Origin: Ecdyonurus torrentis | Lineage: Eukaryota; Arthropoda; Insecta; Ephemeroptera; Heptageniidae | DNA: 64,000 bases | Assembly (NCBI GenBank): GCA_949318235.1 | Contig: OX439129.1 | Coordinates: forward strand, 33,437,754-33,501,753 | Direction of reading: 5' to 3' | Shown here: piece after piece, positions 1 to 10,600 of the stretch | How positions within the stretch are numbered: position 1 is the stretch's first letter | How the letters are laid out: the number at the start of each line of letters is the position of its first letter | Made by a program: the position numbers and the translations under genes | Notes under the pieces: generated by a model | Database searches by the model: none | Told to the model about the DNA's origin: nothing | The model's input: only the letters and a program-made list of their open reading frames with translations

Positions 1-1058
1 GCAGAAAAAAATGAGCATGACTGAGATTCATGAGGATTTGGTCAACACATTAGGGGTATGTGCTCCATCACATAGCACAACAGGGAAGTGGGTAGCTGAA
101 TTTAAACGTGGTAGATTGAGTATTGAAGATGATCCCCGCAGTGGCAGGCCCAAATCAGGTATTACTGAAGAAATGATTGAAAAAGTACATCAAAAAGTAC
201 TTGGAGATCGTCGATTGAAGCATTCTCAGATAGCTGAAGACCTAGGCGTTGCAACGGGTACGGTTCATGAAATTTTAACCACACATCTCTACATGAAAAA
301 GCTGTCCGCAAGATGGGTGCCGCGATTACTGTCTGAGGAGCAAAAACGTGACCGTGCCAGGGTATATAGGTCCAATTTAGCGACCTTGCAACGCAATAGA
401 AGAGACTTTTTGTGGCGTTTGGTGACTGGGGATGAAACTTGGGTTCACTACGTTACCCCAGAAACGAAGGAACAGTCTAAACAATAGAAACACGATGGCT
501 CAACCTGTGGTAAGAAAGCCAAGGTTGAAAAATCAGTTGGAAAGGTTATGGCATCAGTTTTCTGAGATGAAAAGGGTGTTCTTTTTGTTGACTACCTTCC
601 TCAAGGTGCTACTATTAATGGGAAGTATTATGTCGATGTACTCACGAGATTAGATGCCCAAATTCGCGCAAAACGCCCACATTTAAAGAAAAAGAAAATC
701 ATCTTTCACTATGACAATACAAGGTCCCATACATGCAATGTTACCACTGCAGAACTCGATGAGTTAGGTTACAAAATACTTAACATCCACCTTATTCACC
801 AGCTCTGGCCCCCTCTGACTATCATCTGTTCCCTAATTTGAAAAAACAGCTTGGTGGGAAGATATTTACCTGCACCAGATACTTTATCACAGTGCGAACC
901 TCAGTTTTGGGCCACTTTCCAGTGTCACTTGACATTGTCTCACAAAACCCACCACCAAAAAAAAAAAAAAAAAAAAAAACAAACAAACAAACAAACTAAT
1001 TGCGCAAGGAACTTGAAACTTGAAATTGAGACATGTAAAGATTACGTGATTAACATAC

Positions 1059-1091
<33 letters not shown>

Positions 1092-1145
1092 GCATACAGC
1101 TGCCCGATATATGTTAGTCCGAGAACTTTTTGACCCGCCCTCGTA
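1..1145 (+). mobile_element. Mariner (Tc1/mariner) element, 3' part, inactive
   Basis: A degraded mariner transposase fills about 11-860. It is followed by A-rich filler and a typical mariner end: reading inward on the minus strand from about 1143 the sequence starts ACGAGGGCGGGTCAAAAAGT. The end abuts a TA at about 1144-1145, the expected mariner target dinucleotide. The 5' inverted repeat lies before the window. Two long poly-A runs (about 957-979 and 1061-1086) sit between transposase and 3' end, as in decayed copies. Cut-and-paste DNA transposition is the family mechanism; this copy cannot encode an intact enzyme. Confidence 0.85.
11..870 (+). pseudogene. Mariner transposase pseudogene
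   Basis: Residues from about 11 to 484 read openly as a mariner transposase: helix-turn-helix region (GKWVAEFKRGR, DDPRSGRP, then LGVATGTVHEIL) and the first catalytic Asp in TGDETW (about 425-442). The frame then meets a stop at 485-487 and another near 568. The second catalytic motif YDNTRSH (about 705-728) and the third, PSDYHLF (about 811-834), are still visible, but the third lies in a different frame, so there is at least one frameshift near 790. Spacing fits the DD34D mariner class. SETMAR-like database names often attach to such sequences, but this is a transposon relic and not a host methyltransferase. Confidence 0.88.
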
Positions 1146-1238
1146 GTATAATAAAATAATAGCAATCAGTTTTCTTATTTTGAACTCACTTTGTCTCTTT
1201 AAGAGCTAAATATATTCATGTTATTATTTTTTTTCTAG

Positions 1239-1415
1239 GAGCTTTGGCGTGCTCATGGTCTTAAGGGAGAGCTTGAAGAGTGCAAGTCATGCGGGCAAGT
1301 CGTGCGCTCTTCAGATTCTCGTTCCCACTTAAGCAGTCATGTCATGGACAATCACTTCCCAGCACTGAGTGATCAGGCCCCTTCAGCACCATCTTGGCCC
1401 TCGAATCGCAAGTGA
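1239..1415 (+). CDS. 3'-terminal coding exon of a zinc-finger-like protein (partial)
   Basis: An acceptor (TTTTTCTAG, ending 1238) opens a 59-codon frame that ends in TGA at 1413-1415. It encodes a short hydrophilic tail beginning ELWRAHGLKGELEECKSCG. A CxxC pair (CKSC) is followed by several histidines (SHLSSHVMDNH), a spacing compatible with a degenerate C2H2 or BED-like zinc knuckle. The tail ends in a Ser/Pro-rich segment (APSAPSWPSNRK). A poly-A signal follows 140 bp downstream. The rest of the gene lies upstream of the window, with the mariner copy inside its last intron. I do not recognise the gene, so family assignment stays open. The exon call rests on acceptor, open frame, cysteine/histidine pattern and poly-A signal. 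Confidence 0.55.
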   Translation, partial: ELWRAHGLKGELEECKSCGQVVRSSDSRSHLSSHVMDNHFPALSDQAPSAPSWPSNRK

Positions 1416-1556
1416 CCAAACTGGAGCTCCTCAAAATCTAAAGCTCTCACCAAATATTGCAAAATATTATAAGATAAGCTAGGGCACATTTGTTAACTTA
1501 AAAAGTTCTTTATAATATTCTTTGTGCCAGAAATGTATTGTAAATTGTTATTTTTG

Positions 1557-1562
1557 AATAAA
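1557..1562 (+). terminator. Poly-A signal AATAAA after the zinc-finger exon
   Basis: Canonical AATAAA 142 bp after the stop codon of the exon ending at 1415, at a normal 3' UTR distance. Confidence 0.5.
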
Positions 1563-1794
1563 ACACTACAATATTTTGGGGGAGATGCTTAAAAAAATAA
1601 TTGCTGGGGAAATAAAAAACTTCAAGAGTCTTGATTCAGTGATAAAAGTTTTTACATGACCTTTAATAAAATACAATATAGAATATAAAACAATGCAGTT
1701 GTCATAATATAAATAATAATAATAATGAAATGATAAAAGGATAGCAGTAGTTTTTAAAGCATCATTTTCTATGGAAAATACATATTCATATCAC

Positions 1795-1986
1795 CTTTGT
1801 TGCGTCCAAAGAGTGTACTTGCATTTGGACACTTTTACACAAAGGGCGCACTTGCATTTGGACAAATTCACGGCTGTGCGTGCATCCTCCATAAGATTAA
1901 TATGTAAAACCTACTGCAAGTACGCTTTTTGTTGCACTGGATAAAAATGCAAGTGTAAGTAGGCTGTTTGAGCACAACAAGGGTGA

Positions 1987-1988
<2 letters not shown>
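1795..1988. mobile_element. Foldback MITE, family C, next to a TA microsatellite
   Basis: Imperfect inverted repeats built from AAGGGCGCACTTGCATTTGG and its complement near 1950, with the conserved middle CATCCTCCATAAGATTAATA. A second copy lies at about 20634-20832. Both copies end in GGGTGATAT or GAGTGATAT and run directly into (TA)n. Non-autonomous; no coding capacity. Confidence 0.7.
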
Positions 1989-2155
<167 letters not shown>

Positions 2156-2190
2156 TGTGTGTATGTGTAAAAAAGGATGAAACAAATTAC

Positions 2191-2262
2191 AGCTCACCCT
2201 GCCTAACTACATCATTCCCCAAAAGTTTCGGGAAATTCTCTAGTTAGGCAGGGCAGGCTGTA
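2191..2262. repeat. Short hairpin
   Basis: CCCTGCCTAACTA at about 2198-2210 pairs with TAGTTAGGCAGGG at about 2240-2252, with flanking CAGCTCA/CAGGCTG also partly paired and a loop of about 30 bases. Function not known; probably a short foldback element remnant. Confidence 0.6.
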
Positions 2263-2412
2263 GTAGCCCATAAGTTATGTGGCTTCTTTTTGTATTATTT
2301 TCTACAAATAATAGCTAAATGCAATTTTGCAGCACAAAATGCTGTATCAAAAACTATTGTTGTCTTTTACTTTTATTTATGTTATCATAACAATATATTA
2401 TCTACTTTATAA

Positions 2413-2475
2413 GGAAATAATAGAGAAACCAACAAGCGCCTTACCACGATGAAGTCCATAGCTAGATAGAGATCT
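2413..2475. mobile_element. MITE family A fragment
   Basis: GAAACCAACAAGCGCCTTAC followed by CACGATGAAGTCCATAG matches the terminal repeat of the family found in eRF3 and GPS2 introns. No opposite end is clear nearby, so this is a solo or worn end. Confidence 0.5.
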
Positions 2476-2479
2476 TGAT

Positions 2480-3490
2480 GGCACTGTTGATGAAATATTT
2501 ACATTGATTGAGATATTTCAAGAGTGATGGCCATCTTTGTCAGTTCAAATACATATACAACAGGAAAACAAAATAATAAAGCTTTTATCACTGGTATGTC
2601 TTAAAAATGTTTTTCTTTGATTTTTCAATTTAATTATTGAATTATTGTAAGCTTAAATATTTTCTGAACTAAAATATTAATTTGGTGATGATAATTTTCT
2701 GTTACAACCCTGCTTGCATATGTTTCATTATTTATTTCCATTTATTTTGTTTTCAGTTCATTTTCTATATTAATTTTCAATGTTAACACTTGATGAAGAA
2801 CACATATTTGAAATGCTATAGAACTCATATTTTGCTATTTCTTTTAATTGCAATTTACTTGTTTATATCATTTTTACCAAAAGATTAAGGAAAGAAATAG
2901 ACTTTGCAATAATTGATTGCTAAAAAGATGATAGGTTAACACTGATCAATTTGAAAGAAAGAAAGAAAAAAAAAAGAAAAAAAGTTCTTTCCATGTCACC
3001 ACAACCATGTTGCCCTTACGTTACTCCATCTTCCCTCCATATGAAATAATGATTTTAAAATCCAGTGTAATATCAGAAAACTTTTTCAAACTTGTAATTG
3101 ATGTTATAACTAACAATATATATTTGGATATGTGTTCTCGTTATTAATCAACAATAATTTACGGTTCAATTTAATGTTTCTTTCACATTGCATGCACATT
3201 CAATATTTTGTACTTTCCTATAGATATCAAGGTTCATGTGCTGTGATTAGTGTTTGAATATTTATATATGAGGAGCTTTTATATATATAATAACAGATGT
3301 AATAATAATGTTGTCTGCCATACATGTACCTTTAAACCTTTCAATATTTTCTGTATCCAACTATTATATCATGAATGCAATAATAATCTATTTATAGGAC
3401 TTAATTATTGTTTTATGTCTTATTATATGCCCAATTTTAGTGCTGATATTAAGTTCTTATTTCAAAATAATATGACTGCAATGATCACTA
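2480..3490. other. AT-rich intergenic DNA, no feature seen
   Basis: No open frame with protein-like composition, no paired repeat and no splice-bounded exon could be supported here. Confidence 0.5.
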
Positions 3491-3500
3491 TATATATTAT

Positions 3501-3504
3501 TATG

Positions 3505-3578
<74 letters not shown>

Positions 3579-3638
3579 TGTATGTATGTATGTATGTATG
3601 TATGTATGTATGTATGTATGTATGTATGTATGTATGTA
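3501..3638. repeat. Compound microsatellite (TA)n(TG)n(TATG)n
   Basis: A TA run, then TG, then about 22 units of TATG/TGTA to 3638. Cys-Met-Tyr or His-Thr-Tyr frames across it are artefacts. Confidence 0.95.
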
Positions 3639-3639
3639 T

Positions 3640-5149
3640 ATTAGCATAATGTAATTGCTACATCGGAGAACATCTTTCTGTTTGTGAAGAAATTTGAAGT
3701 GGTCTCCAAGCACATACTTTGTAACTCATGAGATCACTTTCTTTCTCTCTCCTCCCGCCTCTCTGCATACAGCACAAAAAAGGTTCTACACATACATATA
3801 TGTAAAGCATTTTTTGTGTAGCATATATGCTATAAACATGCAATGTGTAGCTTTTTTTTTTTTTTTTGCAAGGTTAATGTTTTTGGTCTATAATTTTTGC
3901 TCTTTTACATCAAAGTAAACTTTTTTTTTTATTATTATTATTCTGTAACACATGTTTTTCCCGTTTCTAATTATATAGGTATTATAAAATAATAAAAAGC
4001 TATATCATCAGCATACCTAATTCATAGATATGAAATAAAGCATGTATGCAATAAACTAACATTAAAAAGTATTAGACGCCTGTAAAGTCAACTTATGATA
4101 TTACATTTTTATGATTGGTGATCGCATAGACCATACCATATATATGACATTGGATCGAGGCCTTTATTCCCGAAGTGCAAGAAAATTAAAAGTGTTTTGT
4201 TCTCCTTCCATGTGTTTTGTATGTGTTGATTTCATTGTTACATAATTATATAAATTGCATATATTACTGAAAGAATTGAATATATTATTTATTTACTTTA
4301 ATTGAATCTCCTAAAAAGAGTCCTATAAGCCTCAATTATATCTTTTCTTATGAGAATTGATGTGCACAGCGCAGAGCTCCAATACCGCTTGGATGACTTA
4401 GGCTATTAAGTTATTATACCTCTTTCATTGACATTCATTGAATCAAAATCTATCTCATCAATCTGGTATGTTTATTGGTAAATCAATGAGTATATATATG
4501 ACTAGGTGTGATGACAGAGTGCACATTCCATATGGGCCTATACTATTAATTATTAATATAAATAATATATATATTATATTATGCTGAAAGATTATTGATC
4601 TATATGCTCTGTTATTAATATTAATGTAGTCATTATATTTATATACGTGACGTTTAATATCTAATTTTAATAAAACTTATTTGAGACTTTTGCAGCTCTC
4701 CACGAGTTTTGAAATAAGTGCGCAGTTTTTTTAGCGAGTAAAAATATGTGCCCATGGGTTGCCACGGGTTCAAATCTCACTAATGTCGACTGTTTTTATG
4801 GGCTTTTTGAACCTCTAATATGCAAGTATTACAACAGTTACCCATTTAAAACTTTAATTTATCTATGAAATGCCATATCTTCTTTGTCTTTGGGCTTGAA
4901 AGTAAAAAATAAATTTTAAAATATCAACATCATTATCGACGTGTGTTCAAAAACAGTAACATAAAAAGATACTACTAAATCTAGTAAAATTATTTTAGAA
5001 CATCAGAAGTAGGTGTAATTTTTTTAAACTCATTTTAGTTTTTGTTACAGTAATTTAGCCTTATAAATATTTATCAAACTTCTAAAAAGGTACAGAAAAT
5101 GTAAATTTTAAAAAATAAAATTTAGGAAAATCCTAATTTTTTACCTTGT
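3640..5149. other. AT-rich intergenic DNA upstream of eRF3, no gene seen
   Basis: Only poly-T runs and low-complexity stretches. No supported exon or mobile element, although 4690-4800 is slightly less AT-rich. Confidence 0.5.
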
Positions 5150-5302
5150 TACTGTGGTATTACTGTTAACGTGCTGCCATTCGGTTTCCGGTGCGGCCGT
5201 CGTCGTCGCTGCTGCGGAGGATCACATTGCAGGCTGTATTGCACACGCGGACACGAGCAAAAAGCCCTCGTATTTGAGTTGCTTCAGCCGCGTGTTTGGA
5301 CG
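5150..5302 (+). promoter_or_regulatory. Promoter/5' UTR of eRF3
   Basis: A local CpG-rich stretch (GCGGCCGTCGTCGTCGC and a downstream CACACGCGGACACGAGC) stands out from AT-rich DNA just before the ATG. GCTGCCATTC near 5173 resembles a reversed YY1/pleiohomeotic-type core (GCCAT). There is no clear TATA box, fitting a TATA-less housekeeping promoter. The exact transcription start cannot be read from sequence alone. Confidence 0.5.
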
Positions 5303-6408
5303 ATGAGCAGCGGCACTGAGCAGCACTCCACAACAACTACAGAGGCAACGCCCGCACCACCAAGCTCCTGGGATTCGACCCAGCAAGACCCTGCCGCCAC
5401 GACACAAGGAGGAGACACGAGCGAGGACCTCGCCTCAGGCTTCTCCACGCTCAACGTAAACGCGGCTGTTTTTATTCCTTCTTGGATGCCTTCCTCCGCC
5501 CCATCAGCTCCGGCTCCTGCCGCGGGTGACAGTCCAGCCAAAACTCCCAGTGGTAAGGAAACAATCCATCCTAATTCCTAATGTAAACTGAACATACAGT
5601 CCATATGGCATGGCCCTGTCAATAATTTACTTTCAGCTATTTTTTTTTCTTCTGTCCTTGTGTGAGTACATATAAGGGTCATCCTCGTTCTCTCCGTTAT
5701 GTAGAAGTGCTAATCAAGGTGTTACCTCTGAAAGAAGACTGGTCCTTATAATTAGGCTTTTTACTTTGTAATGTATGAAAACCATAGTTCCCAAAGAAAT
5801 TTTAAGTAGGCCAGCAGTTATGTCAGTGTTGAATGTCAAATCAGGGGCGTTGCATTGAATTTTTCATTTTTCAGAACCGTAGAGCTAAAGGTATATCCAT
5901 TTCAAAAATATTGCCATCTTATAACTGCAGTTTCTACAGTGTATTAATTATGTTTACAATTAGTCAAATTGTCCTGAATTATTTCCCATTAAATAATACG
6001 TATGCATATTATATGATTAGTACAGAGTATGTTACCACTTTAGTAACTATAGGGCATGTATATATTTTACATGGTTTGTGCCTATTAAAAGACTCATGTA
6101 TACTGAAATTAAGTGATGCAATTCCAAATAGAAATTTTGCTAAGCTATCCATGCTAATATACTGGTATTTACAAATTAACAGAGAAAGGAAGCCCAGATG
6201 GAGTAGCACTTGCATTGGGTATGGAAGAACCTCCCGGAGCCACCCCGCCAGAGGCACCTCCTTCTAAAGAATCTCCCACAGAACCTCCTGAGCCATCACA
6301 GAAGACTCCTAGTCCAGTTGAAGCTCAAGGAGAAGCATCAGCTTCAGCTGATTCAGAGGTATCACAGTCTATCTCTCTCACTCACTCATACACACACATT
6401 ACAGTTCC

Positions 6409-6440
<32 letters not shown>

Positions 6441-7331
6441 ACCTAAAACAGAGACTCAGCAGGTATGTACATAAATCAACAATTTTACAGGTACGGCAGG
6501 ACACAGACCACTTTTTGAAATGTTAAGTCTTTTGTTTAAGGGGGTAGGATACCAACCTTATATCTCTGAAACTAGAAGTGTTTTGGGTCTAAATTTGGTC
6601 ACACCTAGCCGTGGTAAAAATTTCATGATGTTTGACCGTCCCGAAAAAAAAATTTAAAAAATATTGAAATTAACATTGGACCTTATTAATTAATTTTATT
6701 CAATAAACACACATGGTGTACAACATATAACTTAAAATCCTTATGGGCTTAAAATTTCAAAAAATCATTTAAAGTTAATTTGCACGGTGACCCCCCCCCC
6801 CCCCCCCCCAATTTTTATATATTTGAAATTTGAAATTGTCTCAAGCTGAAGTATCATTGTGCAAAATTTCAGATTTTTTTGACGAGAAAAGTTTGAGTCT
6901 CATGGCCGACGTCGGTCCCCTACTCCCTTAATGACGAAAGATTGGGAATTAGAACAAAAAATTGATAGTCAATATTAGCAGCCCTGTCATACCTTTAGAA
7001 TCGTTAACGTAAATGTACGAAGTGATATGTAAAGAAAAGGTTAGAATTACCAGCAAGGGCCTTACCACAGTAGAAGTTCTATGGATAGGTCAAAGTCTTG
7101 CGAGGCACAGTGTTTTGTTATGAAATAAACTTTTTTATAACAAAACACTGTGCCACGCGAGACTTAAAGAATTTCTACTGTGGTAAGGCCCTTGCTGGTA
7201 ATTCTATCCTTTTCTTTATTATTGATCCTAACCACAATGGTTTTTTCATTAAAAATTGAATGTGATATGTATTTTTTTTTCTTTTAAATGGAACAACATT
7301 TACAGGATATGTATAATAATATTTTAATAAA

Positions 7332-7378
<47 letters not shown>

Positions 7379-7633
7379 TAGGAGAAAACCAGCAAGGTCC
7401 TTGGCATAGTGAAGAGTCTCATAATTTGGTGCAAATCTTGCTAACATAGAAATTAAAAACTAACACATATTGGATACTTTTTGGTACTAAACATCAAGAA
7501 AAATGGGGTAAGTTTTACTGTTAAGTCAGTCCTTACAGACTCTAAGAAAAACTTTGAACAATCTAAGTCTGTAAGGAGTGGCTTAGGTAAAACTCACTGT
7601 TTCTCTTTGATGCCAAAACTTATCTTTTTCTTT

Positions 7634-7675
<42 letters not shown>

Positions 7676-10600
7676 CTTTTTTTAATATATATCTGCTAGT
7701 AAGTATTTCACCAAATGGGACAACATTCACCAAACTTCCCTATGGTAAGACCCTTGCTGGTTTTCTTCTATCCTTTTCTTTCAAATTTATCATACTGAAC
7801 AGCTATGGTTTATTTTTCTTAATATCTCTAGACTTATCACTTTGATATCTTTGAATCTTAACAAGTATCTTCAAAATGGTTCAGCCAGTTGTCATGTAAT
7901 ACATTCCGTAGTGTGGGGTAACTTTAGACCAGGGGTGTAACTTAGGACCATTTTTTAAATTGCTTTAACTCGGACAATTTTTCAGTTAAAACAAACATAC
8001 CCAAATTTCTAAAAACTCAGTTATCCAGGCTTTCCTGCAAATGTGTTATTATCATTCCAACCGGAAGAGTTTCAGAGTTAAAGCAATTTAAAAAGATGGT
8101 CTAAAGTTACCCCACAAAAAGTTTAACAAAATATTAAATTGCCTAATTTAAAATCCTGCATAGAGTATTAAATTTAAAAAGAGATAAAAGTATATCCTCA
8201 AGTAATTTCAAATATTTTGAATCTCTAAAGTGTGTATTTAATACAGCCTGCAGCAGCAGACAGTTGGGAAGAAGCAGCTGATGGTGAGGATCTAGTAGGA
8301 GAAGAATTAGAGGAAGGAGAAGATGAAGAGGCTATAATTAAGCCCAAGAAGCGAATTGCTAAAACAGAAGAAACAAAAAGCAAGAAGGAACATGTAAATG
8401 TGGTTTTCATTGGTCACGTAGGTAAGTGCCTGAAACATCTTTGTTTTATCGTGTTAGTTTCAAATAAGTTAGCTGTGTAAGTATAGGATTTTAAGTATGG
8501 TATGAACCTGTAGATTTTTAAAAATTACCAAAATTTTCTTGGCGAGGACTACCATTTTTTCTTCCTTTTCCCATTACATGCTTTTGTGTGCCAAATTTGT
8601 ACAGATTATGTACTGTTCATTTTAGTAGTTTCTGGCAGGAAAATAGTTAGTAGCAAAGCAGGATTGGCCAAAATTGCCACAAGTGGTTGCCTTGTCATAC
8701 GAGGCAAAACAAGCAGTGTATAATTCAATAATTCTGTCCTACTCCCAACTATCTTATATAGTTGAATCTTGAATCTTGGGTGCTTCAGAGTAAGCATTAC
8801 AGGAAGTGGTATGCTGTGGGTATAAGTTTCCTTAAACACGTGGTGTAAAACAGGATTAGATGGGGTGATGAATGAATGTGGGGTGCAAGAAAAGGTGACT
8901 GGCTGAGAAGCATGAAAGTAGGATGTTAAGCTAATTCAATCATGTAAAAAATATCAGAGTATTGCAAAAATGAAAAAGAAAAAAAATAGGTGTTTTATAT
9001 CAGATTAGAAGGAAGGAGAGGAAGAGGTAGGTCTGGAATTTCATAGTCTGAGGTGGTTAAAAGATGCTTTAGAAAGAAGAATCTATGTAATAGGTGTAAA
9101 AAAAAGTGTTTGAATAAAATTATGAGTAGATGAAGCAAGGAATGTACTGTATATCAGAAGCCAGAATAGAAAGTTGTGGAGATCAATCGCAAGGTCAAAG
9201 GGAAGTGTGTTTGGCTTACCCTGAAAGGGATGTATAATTTCATATGTATTACCCCCCCCCCCCCCAAGAAAATGCATTGTTCTGTACATTCATTCAAGGG
9301 ATAACATCATATTATTTACTGTTTAATAACCCCCCCCCCTTCACCCCCTCTGTTATTTGTTGCATTAACTCGTAACATGTTGAATATTAAATTTTATAAC
9401 AAAGTAATAATACTTAAATTATTTTGTTTCTAGATGCTGGCAAAAGTACTATTGGTGGTCAAATTATGTATCTCACAGGCATGGTAGAGAAGAGAACACT
9501 AGAAAAATATGAACGAGAAGCCAAGGAAAAAAATCGTGAGACTTGGTATTTGTCTTGGGCATTGGACACAAATCTTGAGGGTATGTTGAAAAGGATATAG
9601 ACCTATAAGAATTATAAATAATTATATGTTTAAAATCATTTCAGAACGAGAGAAAGGCAAGACCGTTGAAGTTGGCAGAGCCTTCTTTGAAACAGATACT
9701 AAGCACTTCACTATTCTTGATGCACCAGGTCACAAGAGTTTTGTGCCCAACATGATTGGTGGTGCAGCACAGGCAGATTTAGCTGTTTTGGTAAGAATAA
9801 ATGTCCTATTATAAATGATTATCACTATACTGAGTTATGATAAAATTAAAAGGAAAGGAGAGTGTAACCAGCAAAGGCCTTACCATTGGGAAGAGATGTC
9901 CCGTAGTTCTGAATAATAATAATTGTGAAAGTTAAAATTCTGACATATAGTTGGAAATGGCAGTGATTGCAATTTGACTCTAAATCTTTTAAGTAGTCAG
10001 TGACAGTTTTATATGTAAATGTTTGACAGTGAAATGAGAAAGCTTGATTAAAACAACTCTCGTATCGTTTCTTTGTCCCTTCCCCCTCTCTCCAACCTTA
10101 CAGCTCTTCTCTCTTTAAGTCAATGTATAAGATAAAAAATAACAAAAGAGAGGACAAATTTAGAAATTAAAATAATTCCCAAAAATTATATATTTTTTTA
10201 GGTAATTTCTGCTCGTAAGGGTGAATTTGAAACAGGCTTTGACAGAGGAGGCCAGACCCGAGAGCATGCTATGTTGGCCAAGACTGCCGGCGTGAAGCAT
10301 TTGGTTGTACTAATCAATAAGATGGATGACCACACAGTAGATTGGTCAGAGGAAAGGTATGATTAAGAAGAAAAAATGTTGTATTTATTTTGGCCAAGTG
10401 TCGCTTCATTATGAATGTACCTTAGTTGATTATGTACTAAATACAAAACTTTGATATAATTATTCTTTCATATTTGTGTTACAGATACAATGAATGCAAA
10501 GAAAAGTTGATGCCGTACCTCAGGAAGCTTGGATTTAACCCTCAGAAGGACCTCACATTCATGCCTTGCTCAGGCCTTACTGGCTTGGGACTTAAAGAAC

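Noticed and set aside
432..653. Separate 73-codon frame inside the mariner copy
   Set aside because: Out-of-frame shadow of the transposase; the true frame there carries YVDVLTRLDAQIRAKRPH.
3540..3640. CRISPR-like or tandem repeat array
   Set aside because: Simple TATG microsatellite without spacers, in a eukaryotic setting.
5222..5541. Minus-strand frames opposite eRF3 exon 1
   Set aside because: Shadows of the CpG-rich first exon; the plus frame carries the PAM2 motif and joins in phase to later exons.
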